This document shows, piece after piece, positions 1 through 6,642 of a DNA stretch of 6,825 nucleotides; the stretch's first letter is position 1, and the number at the start of each line of letters is the position of its first letter. The DNA comes from a bacterium (lineage in GTDB: Bacteria > Verrucomicrobiota > Verrucomicrobiia > Opitutales > UBA953), in assembly GCA_009926645.1 (NCBI GenBank), contig RFOO01000050.1, positions 1-6,825 on the forward strand. The letters run 5' to 3'. The notes beneath the pieces were generated by a model. The model was not told the DNA's origin. It ran no database searches and saw only the letters and a program-made list of their open reading frames with translations. The position numbers and the translations under genes are program-made.

Positions 1-1907
1 TAATTGCCATACTTAGAGAGCTCAGTCTTTTTAATGGTACCGTTGGCGGTACACATGATTAGGAATTTACCTTCATCGAAATTAGGCACACAAACCATCG
101 CGGCCAACTTCTCATCGTCTTTCAAGTCGAGCAAGCGGGCAATGGATTTACCACGGGTCGCACGATTACCTTCTTCGATTTCATAAACCTTTTCCACATA
201 AACACGTCCATTGTTCATGAAGAACATAATATGGTCGTGGGTATTCGCAGTGAAAAGATGCTCGATAAAGTCACTGTCTTCTTCCGATGCGGCTTTAGAC
301 AACTCCGCACCCTTGGTGCCTTTACCTCCGCGCTTCTGCAAGCGATACTGGGCCACGGGCGTGCGTTTAATAAAGCCAGCGTGCGAAACCGTGACCACAC
401 AGCCTTCGTTTGCAATGACGTCTTCCATCGCTAACTCACCTTCTTCGGCCATGACCTTAGTTTTGCGCGGGGAAAGGTGATTTTTAGCAGCTTCGCGTAA
501 TTCTTTCTTAATCAACGAGAGTAGTTTCGCTTCGCTACTGAGAATCGAACGTAATTCTTCTACCAGAGCCATGAGTTCACGGTACTCGGCTTCAATCTTA
601 TCCCGCTCTAATCCCGTCAATTGATAGAGGCGTAAATCCAAGATAGCTACCGCCTGACGCTCGCTCAAACCATACTTAGCCATCAGTTTGACGCGGGCTT
701 CATCGCGATTGGCTGCAGCGCGAATAATCTTCACAAAGTCATCCAAGTTACGCAGGGCAATCTTGAAGCCTTCTAAAATGTGTGCACGATCCTCGGCCTT
801 ACGTAAACGGAAGCGCGTACGACGAGTGACGACATCGCGACGGTGCTCGACAAAGCACTCGAGCATTTCGCGAATATTCATCTGCTTGGGACGACGTTTA
901 TCTAAAGCGAGCAAGATAACACCAAAAGAGCTTTCAAAGGCGGTATGCTTGAAGAGTTTATTGATGACGACTTTAGGCGACTCGTTGCGTTTCAACTCAA
1001 TCACCACGCGGGTGTTTTCATCAGACTCATCGCGCAAGTCGGAGACCTCATCGAGAACTTTCTCTCCCACCAAATCAGCGATATGCTTTACGAGGGACGC
1101 GCGGTTGACATTGTAGGGTAGCTCGGTGAGTACGACTTGTACTTTTCCGTTTTTAAGTTCTTCGCTTTGGGCTACTCCGCGAACGCGCACGATACCCCGA
1201 CCTGTACGGAGGTACTGTTTAATCCCATCTTTACCATTGACGACTCCGCCCGTGGGGAAGTCGGGTCCGATAATAATTTTTTCTAAATCGTCTACCGTGG
1301 TGCTGGGTTTATCAATGATGAGGCAGGTGGCTTCCACGAGCTCATTCAGGTTGTGGGGCGGAATATTGGTGGTCATACCCACCGCAATACCTGTCGAGCC
1401 ATTCATCAACAAATGTGGCAAAGCACAGGGCAATACCGTTGGCTCGGTGGTGGATTCTTTATAATTCGGAATAAAATCTACCGTATCTTCATCGATATCG
1501 GCTAAAAGCTCCGAGGAAATCTCCTCCAAACGACATTCGGTATATCGATAAGCAGCGGGCGGATCGCCATCAATTGAACCGAAGTTACCTTGAGGCTCGA
1601 TGAGCGGGTAGCGCATCACCCAGTTTTGCGCTAAACGCACCAGGGTGTCATAAACCGAGCTATCTCCGTGCGGGTGGTAGTTCTTTAAAACTTCACCGAC
1701 CACACCTGCGCACTTATCGAAGGGACGGTTATGTACCAACCCTTCGCGTAACATCGCATAAAGAATGCGTCGCTGCACGGGCTTCAACCCGTCGCGTGCA
1801 TCGGGCAAGGCCCGCGAAACAATCACTGACATCGAGTAATCGATGTAAGCGGTTTGCATAATTTCCGAGATATTCGCGGAAGTTAATTTTTCTTTTTCAG
1901 AATACAT
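1..1907 (-). CDS. gyrA: DNA gyrase subunit A (partial, C-terminus beyond window)
   Basis: GyrA is the DNA breakage-reunion subunit of gyrase. With GyrB it forms the cytoplasmic A2B2 enzyme that introduces negative supercoils using ATP. I translated the frame from the ATG at 1907-1905 to the left edge: 635 codons with no stop. The N-terminus runs MYSEKEKLTS, followed by the winged-helix segment with HPHGDSSVYD. The active-site tyrosine, in RYTE, falls at residue 122, the same number as in E. coli. Residues equivalent to E. coli Ser83 and Asp87 are unchanged, so the quinolone region looks wild type. QKRGGKG at about 524-530 is the GyrA-box that opens the C-terminal beta-pinwheel domain; it argues against ParC. 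The last blades of that domain are cut off. The gene follows gyrB after 30 bp without a terminator, so it is probably co-transcribed. No Shine-Dalgarno sequence precedes the ATG; the leader is AT-rich. Confidence 0.96.
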   Translation of the reverse strand, partial: MYSEKEKLTSANISEIMQTAYIDYSMSVIVSRALPDARDGLKPVQRRILYAMLREGLVHNRPFDKCAGVVGEVLKNYHPHGDSSVYDTLVRLAQNWVMRYPLIEPQGNFGSIDGDPPAAYRYTECRLEEISSELLADIDEDTVDFIPNYKESTTEPTVLPCALPHLLMNGSTGIAVGMTTNIPPHNLNELVEATCLIIDKPSTTVDDLEKIIIGPDFPTGGVVNGKDGIKQYLRTGRGIVRVRGVAQSEELKNGKVQVVLTELPYNVNRASLVKHIADLVGEKVLDEVSDLRDESDENTRVVIELKRNESPKVVINKLFKHTAFESSFGVILLALDKRRPKQMNIREMLECFVEHRRDVVTRRTRFRLRKAEDRAHILEGFKIALRNLDDFVKIIRAAANRDEARVKLMAKYGLSERQAVAILDLRLYQLTGLERDKIEAEYRELMALVEELRSILSSEAKLLSLIKKELREAAKNHLSPRKTKVMAEEGELAMEDVIANEGCVVTVSHAGFIKRTPVAQYRLQKRGGKGTKGAELSKAASEEDSDFIEHLFTANTHDHIMFFMNNGRVYVEKVYEIEEGNRATRGKSIARLLDLKDDEKLAAMVCVPNFDEGKFLIMCTANGTIKKTELSKYGN

Positions 1908-1937
1908 TGATTGATAAATTTAGAAGTGAGTAAGGAA

Positions 1938-4571
1938 TTAGACGTCGAGGTTGGAAGTGTTGAGCGCATTATCCTCAATGAAGGCACGACGCGAGGGCAC
2001 GTCTTCACCCATGAGCATAGCAAAAACTCGGTTAGCCTCTGCAGCATCACGAATATCGACCTTTAAGAAGCGACGCTTAGCTGGATCCATTGTCGTTTCG
2101 AACAACTGTTTGGGATTCATTTCCCCCAAGCCTTTGTATCGCTGAATGGTCAGCCCTTTACGGCCAAACTGACGAATCTGCCCAATCAATTCGAGAATAG
2201 ATAAAAGCGGCACTGGCTCTGATTTTTTCGCGATTTTTTTCGCAGGTTTTTCGTCCGCCTTTTCGTCGGCATCACCTTTGGCCTCGGCGGCAGGCTCTTC
2301 TTCGGCAACAGAACCATCGATGAGGTGATAGCGTGCCTCTTCACCGGCGGAGAATTTCTGCACATCCATTCCTTGGGTTTCGAGGTCTTTTAAGACCTTA
2401 CTGATGGATTCGTTTTCGAAGATTTCGATGAGGTTAATACGCTGTTGTACAACTGTACCATCTTTCAATTTCTTCTCCCGATTGATCATTTCGGAGAGGA
2501 AATCCTCCACACCGAGGGTCTTCAAGTAGTCCTGCTTCGCTTCGGCATCCTGCAAGAATTCATAGGTCTCCTCGTTGCCCGTACGTGTGCGCACAATAAA
2601 GCGAGGGAGCGCGTGCGACTTGTGATTTTGTTGATCGAGATAAAGTCCCAAGGAACATCCCGTGCGAGTGACTGCAACACCGAGTGCTTCTAAGCGCGCC
2701 AAGGACTCAACAATCTTGTCGAGCTTCTGACCGGGGAACACGTGCTTATCACGCAAGCGAAGTAAGTTCACTTCTTCAGAACCTAATTCTAAGAGAATGC
2801 GATTTAAGTCGGCATCGTGATCCACATACTGCTCACGCTTTTTGCGCTTAATACGATAAAGCGGAGGTTGGGCGATGTAGACATAACCCGCTTCAATAAG
2901 GCCTGGCATCTGCCGGAAGAGGAAGGTTAATAAAAGCGTACGGATGTGAGAACCGTCCACGTCGGCATCCGTCATGATGACAATTTTATGGTAGCGACAC
3001 TTGGTGACATCAAAAGCACCGTCTCCTTCGTGCTTACCGATTCCCGTACCGCAGGCCGTGATGATAGTACGGATTTCTTCGTTGGATAAAATTTTATCAA
3101 TACGGGCTTTTTCCACATTTAGAATTTTGCCTTTAATCGGCAAAATCGCTTGGAAGCGACGGTCACGTCCCTGTTTTGCAGAACCACCAGCCGAGTCACC
3201 TTCGACGATGTAAAGTTCGCAGATGGATGGATCGCTCTCCGAGCAGTCGGCCAACTTACCAGGCAATCCACCCGAGGACATGGCTGACTTGCGTACTGTT
3301 TCGCGGGCTTTGCGAGCGGCCTCACGAGCTCGGGCAGCATTGAGACACTTATCCACGATGCGCTTTCCAGTCTTTGGGTCACGCTCGAGATAGTACTTCA
3401 GTTGCTCGCTCACGACCGAGGTCACAATACCTTCCACCTCAGGATTGGTTAAACGTGTTTTATTCTGCGATTGGAACTTGGGATCAGGGTGCTTAACCGA
3501 GATAACGGCGACTAGACCTTCGCGCATATCGTCACCATTAAGTTTGGCGTCCTTTTCTTTAATCAAATTATTCGACTTAGCGTAATGGTTAATGACCCGT
3601 GTCAGAGCCGAGCGAAAACCAGATAGGTGCGTTCCGCCCTCAGGTTGATTAATTAAATTGGTATAAGAAAAGACCATTTCGTCATAACGATCGTTATACT
3701 GTAGAGCGACATCGACTGTCATGCGGCGCTGATTGGGCTTAGGTTTTTCGCCTTCGCTCATCACCCGAGGGTTTTCCAAATCGGTGAAATCCACTTCTGC
3801 GGAAATCAAAATAGGATCCTTAAACAAAGGCTCTTCATTAACATTTAAGAAAGCCACATACTCCGCGATACCGTCTTTAAACTCAAATTTATCTGCACGA
3901 TTAGAGCGATGATCCTTCATCTCCACCGTGATTCCCGGAACCAAGAATGCTAATTCGCGCATGCGTCGAACCAGCGTGTCGTACTTAAACTCTTGCGTAG
4001 CGACAAAGATTTCAGGGTCGGGGTGGAAAGTGATTTTGGTTCCCGTGCGCTTGGTCTTACCAATAACCTTGATGGGTTGAGTGACTTCGCCACGGCAGAA
4101 TTTCATTTGGTGAACCTCCCCCTCGCGGCTAACTTCAGCGACAAAACTATCCGACAAGGCATTAACGCACTTCGCTCCGACGCCGTTTAATCCGCCGGAG
4201 ACCTGGTAAGCTCCTTTATCAAACTTACCACCAGCATGAAGATTGGTCAGAACCAATTCGAGAGTAGGAATTTTTTCTTCAGGGTGAATCGAAACAGGAA
4301 TACCCCGACCATCATCTTCCACGGAAAGAGATCCATCCGTATGAATTTCAACTTTAATGTGATGACAGAAACCCGCTAGTGCTTCGTCGATAGAATTGTC
4401 CACGATTTCGTAAACGCAGTGGTGCAGACCTGTTTCATTGGTATCACCGATATACATGCCAGGTCGCTCCCGAACAGCCTTCAAGCCCTTCAGGCGCTTG
4501 ATGTCGGTTGCCTCGTAAGAGGCCTTACCTGCATGTTTACCAGAACCAGTTTTTTCTGAATTTTCGCTCAT
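1938..4571 (-). CDS. gyrB: DNA gyrase subunit B (complete, 877 aa)
   Basis: GyrB is the ATPase subunit of gyrase; it captures a DNA segment and drives strand passage through the GyrA gate. The GHKL ATPase domain occupies about residues 25-240: RERPGMYIGD, then YEIVDNSIDEALAG with catalytic Glu55 and Mg-binding Asn59, DDGRGIP at 86-92, and GGLNGVGAKCVNALS. The transducer domain follows. The Toprim metal site is EGDSAGG (Glu457) and DADVDG (Asp535, Asp537). QRYKGLGEMNP at 810-820 and the ending DNALNTSNLDV mark a complete C-terminus. At 877 aa it is longer than E. coli GyrB (804) and much longer than the roughly 640-aa short forms. The extra length is a domain between the Toprim motifs and QRYKGLGE (about 575-750) plus a charged linker at 754-786. 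The ATG at 4571 is the only start that keeps the N-terminus. No Shine-Dalgarno sequence is visible. gyrA follows 30 bp downstream. Confidence 0.97.
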   Translation of the reverse strand: MSENSEKTGSGKHAGKASYEATDIKRLKGLKAVRERPGMYIGDTNETGLHHCVYEIVDNSIDEALAGFCHHIKVEIHTDGSLSVEDDGRGIPVSIHPEEKIPTLELVLTNLHAGGKFDKGAYQVSGGLNGVGAKCVNALSDSFVAEVSREGEVHQMKFCRGEVTQPIKVIGKTKRTGTKITFHPDPEIFVATQEFKYDTLVRRMRELAFLVPGITVEMKDHRSNRADKFEFKDGIAEYVAFLNVNEEPLFKDPILISAEVDFTDLENPRVMSEGEKPKPNQRRMTVDVALQYNDRYDEMVFSYTNLINQPEGGTHLSGFRSALTRVINHYAKSNNLIKEKDAKLNGDDMREGLVAVISVKHPDPKFQSQNKTRLTNPEVEGIVTSVVSEQLKYYLERDPKTGKRIVDKCLNAARAREAARKARETVRKSAMSSGGLPGKLADCSESDPSICELYIVEGDSAGGSAKQGRDRRFQAILPIKGKILNVEKARIDKILSNEEIRTIITACGTGIGKHEGDGAFDVTKCRYHKIVIMTDADVDGSHIRTLLLTFLFRQMPGLIEAGYVYIAQPPLYRIKRKKREQYVDHDADLNRILLELGSEEVNLLRLRDKHVFPGQKLDKIVESLARLEALGVAVTRTGCSLGLYLDQQNHKSHALPRFIVRTRTGNEETYEFLQDAEAKQDYLKTLGVEDFLSEMINREKKLKDGTVVQQRINLIEIFENESISKVLKDLETQGMDVQKFSAGEEARYHLIDGSVAEEEPAAEAKGDADEKADEKPAKKIAKKSEPVPLLSILELIGQIRQFGRKGLTIQRYKGLGEMNPKQLFETTMDPAKRRFLKVDIRDAAEANRVFAMLMGEDVPSRRAFIEDNALNTSNLDV

Positions 4572-4596
4572 TTTTAGATAAATAAATAGTGGGGAA

Positions 4597-4614
4597 ATCC
4601 GTCATTAGACGGAT
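4597..4614 (-). promoter_or_regulatory. Perfect 7-bp stem-loop in the gyrB leader
   Basis: Seen directly: ATCCGTC and GACGGAT are exact inverted complements around a four-base loop, 25 bases upstream of the gyrB ATG. The rest of the leader down to the start codon is AT-rich and looks unstructured. No U-run follows directly, so it is not an intrinsic terminator. If transcription starts at the candidate promoter just upstream, the hairpin would sit at the extreme 5' end of the gyrBA mRNA, where such stems often protect against decay. That role is inference. A protein-binding operator is an alternative. Confidence 0.5.
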
Positions 4615-4621
4615 GCGAAGC

Positions 4622-4649
4622 ACTGTAAAAAAGCAGGGGTTTTTCGCAA
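4622..4649 (-). promoter_or_regulatory. Weak candidate sigma-70-type promoter for gyrBA
   Basis: On the minus strand TTGCGA (4649-4644) and TACAGT (4627-4622) each match 4 of 6 bases of the -35 and -10 consensus, with a 16-bp spacer. The predicted start near 4615-4616 would give a leader of about 45 bases that begins at the 4597-4614 hairpin. The non-ideal boxes and short spacer would fit a supercoiling-responsive gyrase promoter, but this is a weak sequence match. It overlaps the candidate oleB terminator, so the two calls compete in part. Another start in 4650-4790 is possible. Confidence 0.25.
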
Positions 4650-4682
4650 TAGGAAAACAGCAAAATAGCCCTGTTTTTTTGC
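4627..4682 (-). terminator. Probable rho-independent terminator after oleB
   Basis: In minus-strand RNA, an A-run plus CAGGG (4680-4669) can pair with CCCTG, one mismatch, and a run of six U (4638-4627). This gives a 5-bp GC-containing core flanked by an A/U stem that ends in the U-run expected of an intrinsic terminator. The 30-base loop contains a smaller possible arm (TTTTGC with GCGAAAA, one bulge). It lies about 118 bases beyond the oleB stop and before gyrB, where it would separate the two operons. The long loop and short core make the call moderate. Confidence 0.45.
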
Positions 4683-4683
4683 T

Positions 4684-4716
4684 TTCATAAGTAATTGATA
4701 AACAATCAATTATGAA
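4684..4716. repeat. Imperfect palindrome between oleB and gyrB
   Basis: On the plus strand AATTGAT (4693-4699) and ATCAATT (4705-4711) are exact inverted complements around a five-base AAACA loop. An outer pair, TTCAT (4684-4688) and ATGAA (4712-4716), extends the symmetry with a four-base bulge on one side. The element is almost wholly AT and lies upstream of the candidate gyrB promoter. It could be a binding site for a dimeric regulator or simply a weak hairpin in the oleB 3' untranslated region. No known operator was recognised. Confidence 0.4.
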
Positions 4717-4799
4717 TCGATTTTAACCACGGAATGACAGCCAATTACCAGCTCATTCACAGAGTTTTTAACAAAAAATTTAAATCACCTGGAAACCCC

Positions 4800-5612
4800 T
4801 TATTTTTGCAGGAAAAAATCGGCGGCTCGTGCAATTTCAGAGTCTGACAAATCTTCCAGCAGATAGTGACCAGCTTTGGGAAAAACAACTTTTTGTGCCG
4901 TGGGAAATGTCTGTGCAAATTGAGTGTAGAAAGTTTCGTCGAAACAAAAATCCTTCATACCCCAAAAGAGCATAATCTTTTTTTCCTTAAGTTTGCCCAA
5001 TTGATTCTCAATTTCCGAATGGTAAGGGTGGAGAAAACCATTTTTCACTTCTGGACTTAGGGATCTTTCCACCGCCATCCACGTGGCTGGCCAAGCGAAG
5101 CCGTCGCCATACTGCGTGATTAATCGTCCAAGCACTGGAAGACGACAAAGAGCGATACGGCGCGGTATATTGTCCGAAAGAAAAGCACCCGTATTCGTAA
5201 TCAGAATGTGGTTAACTCGCTGGGGCATTCGTGTGGCTAAACCTAAGCCAATCGCACCGCCCCAGTCGTGAACTCCGAGATGAAACGAGGATAAAGACAA
5301 GGCATCGACTAATTCTTTAATCGATTGAATACGATCCTCCAATCGCAGCATCGTCTGTGGCCGAGCAGACAAACCCATCCCTAGGTGATCTGGAGCAATG
5401 ACCCGAAAGCCGCGTTCAGCCAAAGGGCCGATAAGCTTCCTCCAAAGAAAAGACCAGGAAGGATTCCCATGCAAAAGAAGCACTGGCGCACCCCCGGCCG
5501 GCCCATGATCGACATAGCGCATGACACCCAATGAAGTGGGATGCTCTTTAACCTGAAAGGGATAAAGCGCTCTCACCTCTGGGGGAATGGAATGGAGGTC
5601 AGGAATCAACAT
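4800..5612 (-). CDS. oleB: OleB-type alpha/beta hydrolase, beta-lactone decarboxylase
   Basis: OleB converts the cis-beta-lactone made by OleC into a long-chain cis-olefin and CO2; it belongs to the haloalkane dehalogenase-like alpha/beta hydrolases. The 270-aa protein shows the oxyanion/halide loop HGNPSWSFLWR (48-58), nucleophile Asp116 in VHDWGG, the acid Asp221 in WGMKDFCFD, and catalytic His249 in AGHYLLED. FAWPATWMAVER in the cap and DFCF after the acid are OleB-like and separate it from ordinary dehalogenases, as does its place after oleA. Typical OleB is near 295-300 aa. Compared from memory, the cap segment around NWKNR...DIP is missing between HPYHS and EIENQLGKL (residues 199/200) with the frame intact. 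The ATG overlaps the end of oleA by 7 bp (ATGTTGA), which suggests translational coupling; no Shine-Dalgarno sequence is seen. It is the last gene before the probable terminator. Confidence 0.85.
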   Translation of the reverse strand: MLIPDLHSIPPEVRALYPFQVKEHPTSLGVMRYVDHGPAGGAPVLLLHGNPSWSFLWRKLIGPLAERGFRVIAPDHLGMGLSARPQTMLRLEDRIQSIKELVDALSLSSFHLGVHDWGGAIGLGLATRMPQRVNHILITNTGAFLSDNIPRRIALCRLPVLGRLITQYGDGFAWPATWMAVERSLSPEVKNGFLHPYHSEIENQLGKLKEKKIMLFWGMKDFCFDETFYTQFAQTFPTAQKVVFPKAGHYLLEDLSDSEIARAADFFLQK

Positions 5613-6640
5613 TCAACAGCGAGCATCAGGCTCGCCAAGCCACTGCCAATGCCCAGTAAAGCGGTTTTGTCGCCCGATTGAATTCTACCTTCGGCACGAG
5701 CGAGAGCCAGAGTAGCTGGTAAAGAAACCGACCCAACATTTCCTAGTCTTTCAAAAGAAGGACAATCTTTTTGAGGATTAAGACCTAAACGTTCAAAAAG
5801 CAACGAGGAGTGACGACGGCCAACCTGGTGAGTTACGATTTTTTGCGGGGTATTTTCATCCCATCCACTTTCGTTTTTAAATTTTTGCCAACAAGACTGC
5901 GCCAAACGCACTCCTGCGACCAGTAAAGCTTCCGAGTCGGTACGCATATCTAATTCGTTTGCCGTAGTATCCCCTTCGCACAAGGCATTCGCTGAAGAAT
6001 CTGTTTCCCAAGCACCTGCACATAGACGAATCGCTCCTGCGCTCGCCAAATCATCGCGACAAACCAGAGCGGCCGCAGCCCCAGCCCCAATGGTGAGATT
6101 CGCAAAAAAAGGCTTAATCGTCTCCCGGGTTAACGAAAGATTTTCGTTAAGTTGGCGGATAGTGTGCTCGACTAAGGGCCGACCATCTTCTCCAGCACAC
6201 ACTAATGCTCTTTTGATTTGTCCCGATTCAACCAGTCCAGCGGCTAAAACCACGGCATTAAGAAAGCCTAAACAAGCATTCGAAACATCGAGAATCTGTG
6301 CCTGGGAACCTAAACCCAAGAGACCATGAACATAGGCCGCTGTTGATGGCTCAAGACGATCACGACAAACCGAGGCATGTATTAGTAAATCAATATCTTT
6401 TGGCCCTACGCCCGCCGAGGCCATGGCCTTACGACCTGCCATAGCGGAGGCTTGTGATGGACGAATTGCCTGAGGCCAAAAGCGTCGCTCTTTAATGCCC
6501 GTCATTAATTCCAAACGTCCCTCAGGAAGTTTCAAACGAGAATACAAGGGGGCTAATCGTTGCTCGACCTCGGCCGAGGTCCAAACCTCAGGAGGTAATT
6601 CACAAACTAAATCTGTTAAAACTGTGCGATGGAACTGCAC
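5606..6640 (-). CDS. oleA: OleA thiolase-fold enzyme, head-to-head acyl condensation
   Basis: OleA condenses two fatty acyl-CoA molecules by non-decarboxylative Claisen condensation to a 2-alkyl-3-ketoalkanoic acid, the first step of long-chain olefin or ketone synthesis. The 344-aa protein has the family pattern: LEPSTA with Glu97, DVSNACLGFLN with nucleophile Cys123, THQVGRRH with His271, and ERLGNVGSVSLP with Asn301. The Glu-Cys spacing of 26 and the His-Asn spacing of 30 equal those of Xanthomonas OleA (published Glu117/Cys143 and His285/Asn315). Glu97 is the mark of OleA over FabH; it reaches into the partner subunit of the dimer. TIGAGAAAAL and LLGIGSGLA are typical thiolase-fold segments. 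The start is a GTG at 6640, 2 bp after the SDR stop. No other start preserves the N-terminal ELPPEVWTSAEVE that the family has. No Shine-Dalgarno sequence is evident. Confidence 0.92.
   Translation of the reverse strand: MQFHRTVLTDLVCELPPEVWTSAEVEQRLAPLYSRLKLPEGRLELMTGIKERRFWPQAIRPSQASAMAGRKAMASAGVGPKDIDLLIHASVCRDRLEPSTAAYVHGLLGLGSQAQILDVSNACLGFLNAVVLAAGLVESGQIKRALVCAGEDGRPLVEHTIRQLNENLSLTRETIKPFFANLTIGAGAAAALVCRDDLASAGAIRLCAGAWETDSSANALCEGDTTANELDMRTDSEALLVAGVRLAQSCWQKFKNESGWDENTPQKIVTHQVGRRHSSLLFERLGLNPQKDCPSFERLGNVGSVSLPATLALARAEGRIQSGDKTALLGIGSGLASLMLAVEC
6566..6581. repeat. Perfect 16-bp palindrome inside oleA 5' coding region
   Basis: GACCTCGGCCGAGGTC is its own reverse complement. It lies about 60 bases after the oleA start codon and encodes part of T-S-A-E-V. 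A second inverted pair, ACCTC-AG-GAGGT, lies at 6585-6596. In the mRNA the order is ACCTC, GAGGT, ACCTC, GAGGT, so either arm of one hairpin can pair with the other. Codon choice for a repeated E-V motif may explain it; no known site was recognised. Confidence 0.5.
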
Positions 6641-6642
6641 GA

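Noticed and set aside
688..1464. Plus-strand open frames at 688-1116 and 1126-1464
   Set aside because: They lie opposite the intact gyrA frame, have compositions typical of antisense shadows (Ser/Arg-rich) and show no family motif.
1650..1661. Quinolone resistance change in GyrA
   Set aside because: Codons 83 and 87 read Ser (AGC) and Asp (GAC), the usual susceptible residues; GyrB Arg149, Asp459 and Lys480 equivalents are also unchanged.
3119..3382. Minus-strand 87-codon frame within gyrB
   Set aside because: It is an alternative frame of the conserved Toprim region of gyrB, with no recognisable protein features.
1..4571. Topoisomerase IV (parE/parC) instead of gyrase
   Set aside because: The A subunit has a GyrA-box (QKRGGKG) and the B subunit ends and reads like GyrB; ParC lacks this intact box.
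4791..4800. Terminator directly after the oleB stop
   Set aside because: The bases after the stop are AT-rich with T and A runs but form no GC stem; the structure at 4627-4682 is a better candidate.
4800..5612. Haloalkane dehalogenase
   Set aside because: The Asp nucleophile, HGNP loop and Trp are shared with that family, but FAWPATWMAVER, DFCF and the overlap with oleA point to OleB.
5606..6640. FabH (3-oxoacyl-ACP synthase III)
   Set aside because: Glu97 in LEPSTA and the SNACLGFLN context match OleA; FabH has no equivalent glutamate and a different Cys motif.
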